A DNA stretch of 26,085 nt from Anaerolineales bacterium (GCA_028689195.1 JAQTWR010000001.1:1-26085), one strand, 5' to 3'. Positions 8,028-15,816 are shown, numbered from the stretch's first letter. Numbers and translations are program-made. Notes: generated by a model from the sequence alone, not told the origin.

Positions 8028-8076
8028 AAAAAATAACCGCCAAGACGCGGGGAATGTTGCAAAAACTTGGCGGTTA
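8028..8076 (-). terminator. intrinsic terminator of the SH3-lipoprotein/membrane-protein operon
   Basis: TAACCGCCAAG (8034-8044) and CTTGGCGGTTA (8066-8076) form an 11-bp perfect stem with a 21-nt loop. Read on the minus strand it is followed by a T6 run (8033-8028). It lies 20 nt beyond the stop codon of the membrane protein. Confidence 0.88.
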
Positions 8077-8095
8077 AACCCTTAGCCGAAGAAAA

Positions 8096-8947
8096 TTAAT
8101 CCGCAACCTTGCAAAAAACGGGCTGCGCGTAAATGAGCAGGCAATCCACCCATTTATCTTCAAAGCGGATCAAGACGTTGATTTCGCCGAATGTCGGGTC
8201 GTATTCCCTCACCATCAATTGCCTCGACGCCGCGACATATTCTTTAACCGTATTCAAGGACGCGGAGTGCATCTTGCGGGAAATGTCCTTGTCCACTTTT
8301 GGGTTATCTTTATTATCCAGCGTAAATTGGATGGTGTTATCCATGGAAATGACCGCGTCTCGAAAATGCGCGTTGATTAAACCGTCGGCGACCGCTCCGC
8401 TCAAACTGATTACGGCAATGCAAAAAACCAGGGGCATGGTCTTTCCAAAAAAGGACGTGGAGAAAACGGACGATTCTGTAACGGGTAATTGCGCCACCCC
8501 GGCAATCAGCATAAAGGGAATGATCCACGAAGCCGCCACGCTGAAGCGCATACTCATTTCAATTTCTTTTGTGTAATTTAGCAGCGCGCCCATTTGCGGA
8601 TTGATCTTTGAAACTAGAAAAGGATTGATTTGCAGCGGCAGGACAATCACCAACCACGCAAATGATAATGCGGCGATTAACCAGAATAGAACGCCCAATA
8701 AACTGCTGTCAAACCGCGCGGTTAGCCATCCAGCCGCCGCACCGCCAATGGCGCAAAAGACCAACGCAACGCTTAGACTGAGCCAGGGGAGATAGACGTG
8801 CGCTTGGCTTAATCTATATCCGTCCCAGCCCCATGTAGCCAGCGCAAAAGTAAGCCCGCCGATAACGCCATAGACGATCCCCGCAAGACGCTTTAATCTA
8901 ATAACAGCGGGATGGGCTTCCGTATTTCTTGCCGATTTCGTAGTCAT
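8096..8947 (-). CDS. membrane protein of unknown function, five predicted TM segments
   Basis: I do not recognise a family. The 283-residue protein has hydrophobic segments at about residues 21-41, 53-75, 83-105, 135-155 and 168-190. A soluble C-terminal domain of about 85 residues follows, rich in charged residues and ending with two Cys (VDCLLIY and VFCKVAD). The start overlaps the stop of the upstream SH3-domain lipoprotein gene by 4 nt (ATGA type), so the two are translationally coupled and probably act together at the cell surface. With an odd number of TM segments, the C-terminal domain lies on the opposite face from the N-terminus. A terminator follows. Confidence 0.7.
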   Translation of the reverse strand: MTTKSARNTEAHPAVIRLKRLAGIVYGVIGGLTFALATWGWDGYRLSQAHVYLPWLSLSVALVFCAIGGAAAGWLTARFDSSLLGVLFWLIAALSFAWLVIVLPLQINPFLVSKINPQMGALLNYTKEIEMSMRFSVAASWIIPFMLIAGVAQLPVTESSVFSTSFFGKTMPLVFCIAVISLSGAVADGLINAHFRDAVISMDNTIQFTLDNKDNPKVDKDISRKMHSASLNTVKEYVAASRQLMVREYDPTFGEINVLIRFEDKWVDCLLIYAQPVFCKVAD

Positions 8948-9999
8948 TGCATATTCTCCATACTTAAAACATAATTTGCGTAATGAACCTCGCCTGTATC
9001 AGGCGAAGAGAGGCGTAAAAGATAAACGCTGTTCGGCGCGACGGTTATAAAATTCTCGCTTCCGCAGGCAAGAAAAAAATCGTTGGCGCGCTGGTCGTTC
9101 CATAATTCAATACGCAAGCCCGCGCCCGAACATTCGATTTTTATCTTGATAATTCGCGCGTACGGTTTGAATTGTATCCAATCTTCCGCGTCCCCGTCAG
9201 GCGCCGAAACGTCGTCGTTCAATTGTAAACTGCGCGCGCTCGACGGAGAAAAAACAACCGCAGTCAACGGCGCTTGCATCGAGTCGCCGTCTTGCGCGGC
9301 GGTCGAAAACCCTTCCGCGCTTATTGGCGTTTCCGTTTCTAAAGCGCCGACAATCGGCAGCGCGTCCGCGTTATCTATTTTCAAAAACTCAAGCGCCGCC
9401 CAACCCTTTCCATCTGGTGCGCTTGAAAATTCGACCTGCGCCCACGCGCCGCTGGAATCCTTTCCGATAACATAAACCACGTCGTTTGGATTTAACGCGC
9501 CAAGCGATTCGAAACTTGTCCCCGCGCCGCCGCGCACGTTTATCTTTTGGGTGACCAACGCGCCAATCCCTGACGCGGAGCGCGTCGCTGCGGATACGAT
9601 TGGAATCTTGTCTTGGGTATTGACCTGCACAAACTCCGCGCGCACCCAGCCCGATGAATTTTCGTGAACGATCTGATACCAACTCCCCGTAGAATCCTGC
9701 CCGATGATTTTTACCTTCGCGAAGATGTTTATTATTCCCAGCGCCGCGCTCGCCGTCGAAGGTTCTGCGCGGACGTTGATCTGCGTGGTCGTTGTCCCTT
9801 CGATGGGGGACGCCAATGTTGGCGCAACCGTTGCAATGGATTCTGTCGGAACGATAATTAATGTGGGTTGTTGTGCGGGTTGGGTAGGCAAAATTGCCGT
9901 CGCAAAATTGGGCGTTGCGGTCAACGCGGTTTCGCGCGCGACGCAGCCCGTACATGCGATCATCAACATAAAGAGAAAATAAACGATTTTGTAACTCAC
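8944..9999 (-). CDS. lipoprotein with two SH3b domains and a PPC-like C-terminal domain
   Basis: The 351-residue protein starts with a hydrophobic signal region and two candidate lipidation cysteines (Cys16 and Cys19). A Thr/Pro-rich linker leads to bacterial SH3 domains at about 72-127 (INVRAEPSTASAALG, WVRAEF) and 150-208 (INVRGGAGTSFESLG, WAALEF). The last 100 residues, with DAEDWIQF and YLLRLSSP, resemble the beta-sandwich of pre-peptidase C-terminal domains. SH3b domains usually bind cell-wall peptides or polymers. The start codon is GTG at 9999 with no Shine-Dalgarno; a TACAAT box lies 6 nt upstream, suggesting a leaderless mRNA. It is coupled by a 4-nt overlap to the downstream membrane protein. 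Confidence 0.78.
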   Translation of the reverse strand: MSYKIVYFLFMLMIACTGCVARETALTATPNFATAILPTQPAQQPTLIIVPTESIATVAPTLASPIEGTTTTQINVRAEPSTASAALGIINIFAKVKIIGQDSTGSWYQIVHENSSGWVRAEFVQVNTQDKIPIVSAATRSASGIGALVTQKINVRGGAGTSFESLGALNPNDVVYVIGKDSSGAWAQVEFSSAPDGKGWAALEFLKIDNADALPIVGALETETPISAEGFSTAAQDGDSMQAPLTAVVFSPSSARSLQLNDDVSAPDGDAEDWIQFKPYARIIKIKIECSGAGLRIELWNDQRANDFFLACGSENFITVAPNSVYLLRLSSPDTGEVHYANYVLSMENMQ

Positions 10000-10005
10000 A
10001 TGTTA

Positions 10006-10011
10006 ATTGTA
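10006..10011 (-). promoter_or_regulatory. -10 box placed for a leaderless SH3-lipoprotein mRNA
   Basis: TACAAT on the minus strand ends 6 nt before the GTG start, which is the usual -10 to transcription-start distance. The -35 region is poor. An ATG overlapping the GTG is followed at once by TGA, so it cannot be the gene's start. Confidence 0.45.
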
Positions 10012-10037
10012 TCCATAAACGACGCGGAGCGCGCGAC

Positions 10038-10060
10038 AAAAAACCGCCTGTAACGGCGGT
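10038..10060 (-). terminator. intrinsic terminator of the tRNA-Arg gene
   Basis: On the minus strand ACCGCC and GGCGGT (10060-10055 and 10048-10043) form a 6-bp stem with a 6-nt loop, followed by a run of six T (10043-10038, the first shared with the stem). It begins 10 nt after the tRNA 3' end. Confidence 0.85.
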
Positions 10061-10069
10061 CTTTCATTG

Positions 10070-10141
10070 CGCCCCCGCGCAGACTCGAACTGCGCTCTTC
10101 GGCTCCGGAGGCCGACACTCTGTCCACTGAGCTACGGGGGC
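10070..10141 (-). tRNA. tRNA-Arg (anticodon CCG)
   Basis: The minus strand folds into a full cloverleaf of 72 nt. The acceptor stem is GCCCCCG/CGGGGGC, the D stem GCTC/GAGT, and the anticodon stem TCGGC/GCCGA with loop CTCCGGA, giving anticodon CCG. The T stem is CGCAG/CTGCG with loop TTCGAGT, and the discriminator base is G. CCA is not encoded and must be added after transcription. It reads CGG codons. A TAAAAT box lies about 11 nt upstream (10157-10152), and a terminator follows. Confidence 0.95.
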
Positions 10142-10195
10142 AACGGAGCAAATTTTACCATAGGGAAGCGCGGCGATATTTGAGTCGCTTTGAGG

Positions 10196-11161
10196 TCAAG
10201 AAAAAGGCGCGAGCCGCGCCAATTCTGCGCGCAGGGATTCGATAGTCGCGGCGTTTCCGCTTTCATCTCCCAATTTTGAAAATTGTTCTTTCTTGTGAGC
10301 CAGCTCGCCGCAGGTTTTGTAAAATTTTGACGCGGCTCTTCCGCTCAAGCCCGCCGTGCTCATCGTCCAAAACGAAAGCGATTTTTGATATTGCGCGGGC
10401 GAAATCAATCCGAGAGAGACTTCTTCTTGCAGTTGCTTTTTGAGGACGCCGCGTTCGGCGCCGATCATCCAAAGGATGAAGACGAACATGACCGTCCAGC
10501 CGATCCAATCTACAAACGTTCCGATGGCGAGACCCTCGAAGCCGCCGATCAGCCCGCCGAAGGTGTTGTGAAAAGCGTGGGCGGTTACCGCGACGCAGTA
10601 TCCAATGATGGGCGCGGTAAAGCGGACAAGCAGGTTTTTGCTCATGCGCGCGGTTGCGAATCCAATGCCGGTGAACGCGGTGAAGAAGGCGTGCATCCAG
10701 CCGACGAGCATGACGCGGATGACGACGAGCGCAAAGAGTCCGCTCCAGCCGCTTTCCAAATATCCGTCGCGGTAGATGTACAGCGTGTTTTCTGAAGCGG
10801 CGAAGCCCAAGCCGACAATGCCGCCGTAGATGACGCCGTCCAAAATGGAATCGAATTCTTTATAGTAAATGAAGAAGACGATGGCGACCGCAAGCCCCTT
10901 GAGAAATTCTTCGACGATGGGCGCGATGATGGAGGCTGTGCCAATATCGGCGGCGGCTTCCGAGCCGGTGAAAATATAGATGCCGATTCCAAACATGGTG
11001 TTGATAACGAACGCGCCGCCGGTTGCGATAAACACTCCCCAAAAAAATGTTACGCCAAGCAAGACGACCGGCTCTTTTTCGTACCTGTCGAGCCAGTAAA
11101 CGAAGGCGGCGAAAACGAACATGGGAGCAAAGCCGAAGAATAACGATACGAGCAGCGCCAT
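10196..11161 (-). CDS. PrsW-family intramembrane metalloprotease
   Basis: The 321-residue protein has about eight hydrophobic segments and the PrsW motifs in order: EEFLKG (E84, E85, K88), SENTLY (E124, N125), a His in GWMHAFF (H157) and AHAFHNTFGG (H195, H198). These residues are the likely metal-binding catalytic set. In Bacillus, PrsW cleaves an anti-sigma factor; no sigma/anti-sigma pair lies nearby here, so the target is unknown. After the membrane part there is a soluble tail of about 95 residues (from near residue 225), predicted helical. Start ATG 11161 follows AAGGAG. It may be read with the DUF2344 gene upstream, separated by a structured 80-nt gap. Confidence 0.85.
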   Translation of the reverse strand: MALLVSLFFGFAPMFVFAAFVYWLDRYEKEPVVLLGVTFFWGVFIATGGAFVINTMFGIGIYIFTGSEAAADIGTASIIAPIVEEFLKGLAVAIVFFIYYKEFDSILDGVIYGGIVGLGFAASENTLYIYRDGYLESGWSGLFALVVIRVMLVGWMHAFFTAFTGIGFATARMSKNLLVRFTAPIIGYCVAVTAHAFHNTFGGLIGGFEGLAIGTFVDWIGWTVMFVFILWMIGAERGVLKKQLQEEVSLGLISPAQYQKSLSFWTMSTAGLSGRAASKFYKTCGELAHKKEQFSKLGDESGNAATIESLRAELARLAPFS

Positions 11162-11186
11162 AATAATTCTCCTTTGGCATAACGGA

Positions 11187-11237
11187 TTCCAAAGCCTCCA
11201 GACTTTGGAGCGCCAACAACGAGAGTCGTTGGACTCC
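11187..11237. repeat. structured intergenic element with nested hairpins
   Basis: Within 51 nt there are TCCAAAG/CTTTGGA (11188-11194 and 11203-11209), CAACGA/TCGTTG with a 3-nt loop (11217-11222 and 11226-11231), and an alternative GGAG/CTCC pairing that would enclose the second hairpin. It fills the gap between the DUF2344 stop and the PrsW Shine-Dalgarno. It lacks a T tract, so it is not an ordinary terminator. Confidence 0.5.
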
Positions 11238-11240
11238 GCG

Positions 11241-11870
11241 CTAACTTAGAAAGATCAAACGCAGTCTCTCGACGCGCGCATATTCCGGTTCGATATCTAA
11301 TACGGTTAACACTTCTTCGGGTCGCCCTGTTGCGCCTTCGCGGGACGCGAGAGTCATGCGCAGCCAGACGTTTCCATTGGGTTGGGTGATGACGTTGATC
11401 ATCTCGATCAGCGGGCGCAAATCGTAGGGCTTTCCGCGTCGTTCGCGCGGCAGGGATTCCGCTTCCATGAGCGCCTTAACTTTTTGAGTTAATTCTGCGC
11501 CGTCAATCGGTTCTGTTAAGCGGACTTCATACGCCGCGGATATTACCTGCGTTTGCAAAGCGGGAGCGCGTTCGTCAACGGTTTCGATTTTGACGATTTG
11601 AATATCTTTGGGAAGGTTATCTTGCAGCCGCGATTTAATTTCGTCGGCGGGAATTTCCGTGTTGAAGCGCGCGTCTAATACTTCGCCGCGCGAGGAAAAT
11701 CCCAGCGGCAGGGCAGAGGCGATGCTGATCTTTGGCTGCGGGTGAAATCCCTGCGAATAGGAAAGCGGAAGTTCCGCGCGGCGCATGGCGCGTTCCCATA
11801 AACGGTGCAGGTCGAGATGTCCCGTATATTTCAACGCGCCTTGTTTGGCGAATGTGATTCTTGCGCGCAT
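11241..11870 (-). CDS. TIGR03936-family radical-SAM-linked protein (DUF2344)
   Basis: The 209-residue protein begins with ITFAKQGALKYTGHLDLHRLWERA and continues with the hallmark LPLSYSQGFHPQPKIS, both typical of DUF2344. In many bacteria this domain is fused to, or encoded directly after, the TIGR03960 radical-SAM protein. Here that partner lies upstream on the same strand but a DinB-like gene sits between them. The biochemical role of the pair is not established. The gene starts 1 nt after the DinB-like stop, so it is in the same operon. Confidence 0.9.
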   Translation of the reverse strand: MRARITFAKQGALKYTGHLDLHRLWERAMRRAELPLSYSQGFHPQPKISIASALPLGFSSRGEVLDARFNTEIPADEIKSRLQDNLPKDIQIVKIETVDERAPALQTQVISAAYEVRLTEPIDGAELTQKVKALMEAESLPRERRGKPYDLRPLIEMINVITQPNGNVWLRMTLASREGATGRPEEVLTVLDIEPEYARVERLRLIFLS

Positions 11871-11871
11871 A

Positions 11872-12396
11872 TTAGTTTGTCCCCGATGAAATGGATTCGA
11901 GCCAGCGGTTGATTTTGATGATCATGCGGCGATACGGTTTGTAGCTATGCTCCGCGACGCGATAAAAAATATCGTGGTCGAGGCATTGCTCGCGGGTGAG
12001 TTTTTCCAGCGCGCCGATGATGTTCGCGTACGCGGCGATTTCCTGCTCGATGATTTCGTCCAGCCCGATGTTTTTATATTTATAGATGACAAGGTGGTCA
12101 AGTCTTTCTTTATCCAGCAATGGCGATTCGTAATCGGGATAGCCGAACGTTTTTTGAAAATGGTCCAATGCGCGGTGGGTGACGCATGGCGCGTAAGATT
12201 CGCTGTGAATGATTTCGTTCAATCTATCGGCGATGAATTGTTCGCGCGAGAGAACGTCGGCGAGTAAATCTTTCACCGATAAATTTTCGGCAACGCCGTT
12301 CATGGTCATCTGGCGCGTAAAGCCGATTTGATTTAAGAACAATTCAAACTTATCGCGCTCGCGCTGCAGGCGTGGAAGAAAATTAATCTTATCCAT
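11872..12396 (-). CDS. DinB/DfsB-like four-helix protein
   Basis: This 174-residue protein appears all-helical, with SVKDLLADVLSREQF near residue 40 and HSYKPYRRMIIKINRW near the end. This fits DinB/ClbS (DfsB)-type four-helix proteins. The first metal-ligand His usually seen at the LLAH position is replaced by Asp (LLAD), so metal binding is uncertain. The start at 12396 is preferred: it overlaps the upstream stop as TAATG, and an upstream extension to 12546 would only translate the radical-SAM C-terminus in another frame. It lies between the two members of a normally adjacent gene pair. Its function is unknown. Confidence 0.7.
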   Translation of the reverse strand: MDKINFLPRLQRERDKFELFLNQIGFTRQMTMNGVAENLSVKDLLADVLSREQFIADRLNEIIHSESYAPCVTHRALDHFQKTFGYPDYESPLLDKERLDHLVIYKYKNIGLDEIIEQEIAAYANIIGALEKLTREQCLDHDIFYRVAEHSYKPYRRMIIKINRWLESISSGTN

Positions 12397-14357
12397 TAAT
12401 CCCCGCCACTGATAACTGATAACTGATGACTGCTCGCTGCATTCGGGCTTTTCACATCGGGACATTTCCAACCTTCGCCTGGATTTTCGCGGCGCAGGTT
12501 CGCAAAGGTCGGCAGGATTCCGCAGGCGTAACAATTCAAGCGGCAATCCACGCGGATTTTTCCTTCAAGCGATTGACGGAAATCTTGAAACAGAAAATTT
12601 TTGCGAACGGCAGTCGAGATGTGTTCCCACGGAAAAATTTCGTCGGTGCGGCGCTGACGGTGCGTATAAAACGCGGGATCGAGTCCGTGTTCTTCAAACG
12701 CGGGCAGCCAGGCTTCGTGTTTTTTGCTTTCATCCCACGCGTCGAATTTCGCGCCGTTCTTCCACGCGGAATAAACCACCTCAGCCATGCGGCGATCTCC
12801 GCGCGAGAGCCACGCTTCGAGCAGGGTATCTTCGGGTTTCGTCCAACTCAATCGAATGCTTTTGTCTTTGAGCAATTGACGTTTGAGCAGCGCTTGTTTT
12901 TCTAAAATATTTTCTTTGGTGTCGCATGAAACCCATTGAAAAGGCGTTTGCGGTTTTGGCACAAAAGTGCTCACGCCCGCGTGTAACTTCACTTTCCAAC
13001 CCGCTACTTTGCGACCTTCTTCGAGAACGCGGCGGCATAAATCCACGATGGCTTGCACGTCTTCAATCGTTTCGCTGGGATGCCCGATCATAAAATACAG
13101 TTTGATGGTCGTCCATCCGCGCCGATAAATTTCGCGCGTGGCGTCGAGGATGTCTTCGTCGGGAATAAATTTATTGATGATGCGGCGCATTCGTTCGCTG
13201 GCGGCTTCGGGCGCGAGCGTGAATCCGCTGGAGCGATTTTGCTTGAGCCTTTCCATCAAGTCCACTGAAACCGATTCGATTCGCAGCGAGGGTAGCCCGA
13301 CGATGAGATTGCGACCCTCGAAGCGTTTGCTCATCGCGTCTACCAATTCGTTGATGTATGTGTAATCTGACGACGATAAGGACAGCAGCGCGAGGTCTTC
13401 AAACCCCGTCGCGCGGATTGAGGCTTCGGCGGCGTCTACAATTTCATCTACGCTTCTTTCGCGTACGGGACGGGTAATCATGCCCGCGTGACAGAATCTA
13501 CATCCGCGCGTACATCCGCGCATGATTTCGATGGAGACGCGGTTGTGAATCACGTCAATATTCGGCACGATGAATTTTGTCGGCGGCGGCGGAAGTTTTG
13601 CGACAATGCGTTTGTTCACTATCTTCGGCGCGGCTACGTTGATGGATTGAGTCTGCGCGACAGTTCCATCTTCAAGATAAGTTGTTTCATAAAATCGCGG
13701 AACATATACGCCGGGAATTTTTGCCAGTTCCAGCAGAATCGCTTCGCGGTCAAAGGTCAAAGGTTGAAGGTCTTCGCCGACTTTTGACTTTTGACTTTTG
13801 ACTCTTTGTATCGCGTTGATAATATCGTGAATGACTTCTTCGCCTTCGCCGATGACGAACGCATCCATGAAGGTGTGCATGGGTTCGGGGTTGATTGTGG
13901 AATGTCCGCCGGCGATGATGATGGGATGCGTCGCGTCGCGTTCAATCGAGCGGAGGGGAATCCCTGCGAGGTCGAGAATATTCAGCGCGTTGGTGTAGAG
14001 CGTTTCGTAGGGGAGCGTGAATCCGATGAGGTCGAAATCCATCAGCGGGCGCTTGGATTCGAGCGCGTACATCGGAATGCCGTGTTCGCGCATTAACGCT
14101 TCCATATCCACCCACGGCGCGTAGGCGCGTTCCGCGAGCGCGTCGTCGCGCTGGTTAATCTGATCGTAGAGGATTTTTAATCCCACGTTTGAAACGCCGA
14201 GATCGTAAATATCGGGGAAGATCAGCGCGACTTTGGTTTGAACGTCGTCCCAGTTCTTGAGAATGCTGTTGAGTTCGCCGCCAACGTAACGACCGGGTTT
14301 TTGCACCTTTAAAAGAATTCGGTCCAGTTTGGATTCAATTTGTTCGGGAGTTAACAT
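12396..14357 (-). CDS. TIGR03960-family B12-binding-like radical SAM protein
   Basis: The 653-residue protein has an N-terminal B12-binding-like region (ALIFPDIYDLGVSNVG, GGHSTINPEP, VIGEGEE). A radical-SAM core follows with C-T-R-G-C-R-F-C near residue 285, which ligates the 4Fe-4S cluster, and then LIVGLPSLRIES, FTLAPEAASERMR and YFMIGHPSET. Cysteines near the end (NCYACGI) belong to the family's C-terminal part. The natural substrate is unknown. Residues about 184-205 (KSQKSKVGEDLQPLTF region) are encoded by a heptad inverted repeat, and the last residues (HQLSVISGGD) by a heptad tandem repeat, so both look like insertions. There is no Shine-Dalgarno; TATAAT ends 7 nt before the ATG. Confidence 0.9.
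   Translation of the reverse strand: MLTPEQIESKLDRILLKVQKPGRYVGGELNSILKNWDDVQTKVALIFPDIYDLGVSNVGLKILYDQINQRDDALAERAYAPWVDMEALMREHGIPMYALESKRPLMDFDLIGFTLPYETLYTNALNILDLAGIPLRSIERDATHPIIIAGGHSTINPEPMHTFMDAFVIGEGEEVIHDIINAIQRVKSQKSKVGEDLQPLTFDREAILLELAKIPGVYVPRFYETTYLEDGTVAQTQSINVAAPKIVNKRIVAKLPPPPTKFIVPNIDVIHNRVSIEIMRGCTRGCRFCHAGMITRPVRERSVDEIVDAAEASIRATGFEDLALLSLSSSDYTYINELVDAMSKRFEGRNLIVGLPSLRIESVSVDLMERLKQNRSSGFTLAPEAASERMRRIINKFIPDEDILDATREIYRRGWTTIKLYFMIGHPSETIEDVQAIVDLCRRVLEEGRKVAGWKVKLHAGVSTFVPKPQTPFQWVSCDTKENILEKQALLKRQLLKDKSIRLSWTKPEDTLLEAWLSRGDRRMAEVVYSAWKNGAKFDAWDESKKHEAWLPAFEEHGLDPAFYTHRQRRTDEIFPWEHISTAVRKNFLFQDFRQSLEGKIRVDCRLNCYACGILPTFANLRRENPGEGWKCPDVKSPNAASSHQLSVISGGD
12408..12435. 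repeat. single-arm heptad tandem repeat (ACTGATA type)
   Basis: Four consecutive 7-nt units, the first two ACTGATA and the others diverged (ACTGATG, ACTGCTC). They encode the C-terminal tail of the radical-SAM protein. No inverted partner arm is present on either side. Confidence 0.7.
13745..13806. repeat. heptad inverted repeat inside the radical-SAM gene
   Basis: The left arm (13745-13772) has four 7-nt units of AAAGGTC type, the first degenerate. A 6-nt centre (TTCGCC) follows, then a right arm (13779-13806) of three identical GACTTTT units and one GACTCTT. The arms are related by transitions, so pairing relies on G-T pairs on the plus strand. The coding frame stays open through all 62 bp. 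Confidence 0.8.
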
Positions 14358-14364
14358 GCGCGCG

Positions 14365-14370
14365 ATTATA
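14365..14370 (-). promoter_or_regulatory. -10 box placed for a leaderless radical-SAM mRNA
   Basis: A perfect TATAAT on the minus strand is followed by CGCGCGC and then the ATG at 14357. Transcription would therefore start at or next to the first codon. The -35 region would fall in the terminator hairpin of the preceding gene (TCTTCG at 17 bp). Confidence 0.55.
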
Positions 14371-14375
14371 CTGTT

Positions 14376-14413
14376 AAAAGAACAGACCGAAGATTTAGAA
14401 TCTTCGATCTGTT
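14376..14413 (-). terminator. intrinsic terminator after the bactofilin-like gene
   Basis: AACAGACCGAAGATT (14381-14395) pairs with AATCTTCGATCTGTT (14399-14413), one mismatch, with a 3-nt loop. On the minus strand CTTTT follows; on the plus strand TTTTT follows, so it could act in both directions. Confidence 0.8.
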
Positions 14414-14430
14414 TTTCAGTGACGCATCAT

Positions 14431-14473
14431 CAGTTTGAGGATTGCTTTGTCTAGCGCCCTCCTCTCAATGACG
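14431..14473. repeat. half copy of the CATTGCGAG-type palindrome
   Basis: The stretch aligns with the right half of the palindrome at 19932-20017. Both read T-T-T-G, then GGATTGCTT, a variable GC-rich part, CTCCTC, and CAATGACG. The left half is missing. It lies directly beside the stop of the bactofilin-like gene. Confidence 0.6.
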
Positions 14474-14478
14474 TCTTC

Positions 14479-15816
14479 TTATTGCGCGACTACGACTTGT
14501 TCGTCTTTTTGCGATTTCAATAATTCGCTGCCCCACATCCACATTGCGCCAAGTCCGATGAAGACGGCGAACAGGCTAAAGACCCAGCCGACATAAGGCA
14601 GCGCCATCAATATGGCGAGGATGACCGCGCCAAGAACAAGCGGCGCGAATTTGTTCTCCGCCATCGTCGGGCTGACGCGATTGAGGATCAACTTCCCGCC
14701 CAGCCACGCGACCAGGATTTTTGTCACGAAGGCGGTTGCGAGAACAAATCCAACTGCCAGCGCGAAGATGGCAAGGCTGCCGACCCAAATAATCGTAGCG
14801 CTGACTTTGCCGAGCGTAAGCGCGCCAAAGAACAATCCGCCGACGACCATGGTAACGAGAATGACGAGGATCACAAAGAAGAACGCCGCATACGCCACAA
14901 TGCCCCAGCCCAAACTTGCGGCTGTTTTGGTTTGCGCTTTTTCCATAAGCGTTTTTACGAAGGCGGGCGCGAGCCATCCCAACAGCAAGCCAAAAATCAC
15001 CAGCGTGGCAATGGCGCGGAAGAGATCGAGCGTCCACGTTATGGCGGCTTCTGTGGGAGTGGGTTGAACTTCCGCAACGGTCGGGTCAACGACGGGCATA
15101 CTGCGCGTTACTTTTCCGCCGATGGCATTTGCGGGAATTTGAATATCCTTGGTTTGAGTATATTCAAAATTTCCCTTGATTTTTGCGCCTTCAGCAATCG
15201 TCAAACCGGGCGTTACCGTAGGCACGCTGACTTCGTTATTCGGAATAAACATGGAGAAGGGCGGTCCGCCCGCGTCCTGATTAGGGTCGCCTACTTCGGC
15301 TTTTACGTCCCCGCCGAATTGACCGCGCAAATCCAACGACCCCGTGCCTGCGAGTACGTCGCCAGTCACGTCGCCTGCCAGTAGCGCCTGCCCCGCGCCT
15401 ACGACGAGCTCGCCGCCGACGCTGCTCCCGTCTTTGGCTTCAAGGCTTGCGCCCGCCGAAACGAGATCGTCGCCGATTTTTGCCTTATCGCCAAGTTGCA
15501 GAATCGCGCCCGCAATGCGCGCATCGTCGCCGACAGCGCCGTTGATAACGACGCTTTGACCCGCCGCGATTAGGTCGCCTTCGACCGTGCCGTTGATGGT
15601 GATGACTGATCCGACAACAACCAAATCGCCTTTGATGGTTCCTTCCAGCGTGAAGGTATTTGCGCTGACGTATACGTCGTCGTTGATGACTTCGTCCGCT
15701 TTAATGATGATGGTTTCTCCCGTCCTGCCGTCAAAGGCTTGCGCGGGCGCGGCAAGGGTCAGGGCTAGAATGGCGAGCAGGGAAAAAATAGCAAAAAATT
15801 TGAATAAAGTTTTCAT
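14479..15816 (-). CDS. bactofilin-like beta-helix protein with C-terminal membrane segments
   Basis: The 445-residue protein has a signal peptide (cut near AQA-FDG, about residue 28). A right-handed beta-helix of about 130 residues follows, made of short repeats such as GDLVVVG, GDLIAAG, GDDLVSAG and GDVLAGTG, as in polymer-forming bactofilin-type proteins. From about residue 265 there are four or five hydrophobic segments, including a Gly-rich pair. The helix would lie outside the cell, attached to the membrane by the C-terminal half, which differs from the usual soluble cytoplasmic bactofilins. Start ATG 15816 follows AAGGAG. A terminator lies only about 15 nt upstream of the start, so expression needs readthrough. 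Function is unknown. Confidence 0.75.
   Translation of the reverse strand: MKTLFKFFAIFSLLAILALTLAAPAQAFDGRTGETIIIKADEVINDDVYVSANTFTLEGTIKGDLVVVGSVITINGTVEGDLIAAGQSVVINGAVGDDARIAGAILQLGDKAKIGDDLVSAGASLEAKDGSSVGGELVVGAGQALLAGDVTGDVLAGTGSLDLRGQFGGDVKAEVGDPNQDAGGPPFSMFIPNNEVSVPTVTPGLTIAEGAKIKGNFEYTQTKDIQIPANAIGGKVTRSMPVVDPTVAEVQPTPTEAAITWTLDLFRAIATLVIFGLLLGWLAPAFVKTLMEKAQTKTAASLGWGIVAYAAFFFVILVILVTMVVGGLFFGALTLGKVSATIIWVGSLAIFALAVGFVLATAFVTKILVAWLGGKLILNRVSPTMAENKFAPLVLGAVILAILMALPYVGWVFSLFAVFIGLGAMWMWGSELLKSQKDEQVVVAQ

Noticed and set aside
12397..12546. N-terminal extension of the DinB-like gene
   Set aside because: It would overlap the end of the radical-SAM gene by 150 nt in another frame; the TAATG start at 12396 is more credible.
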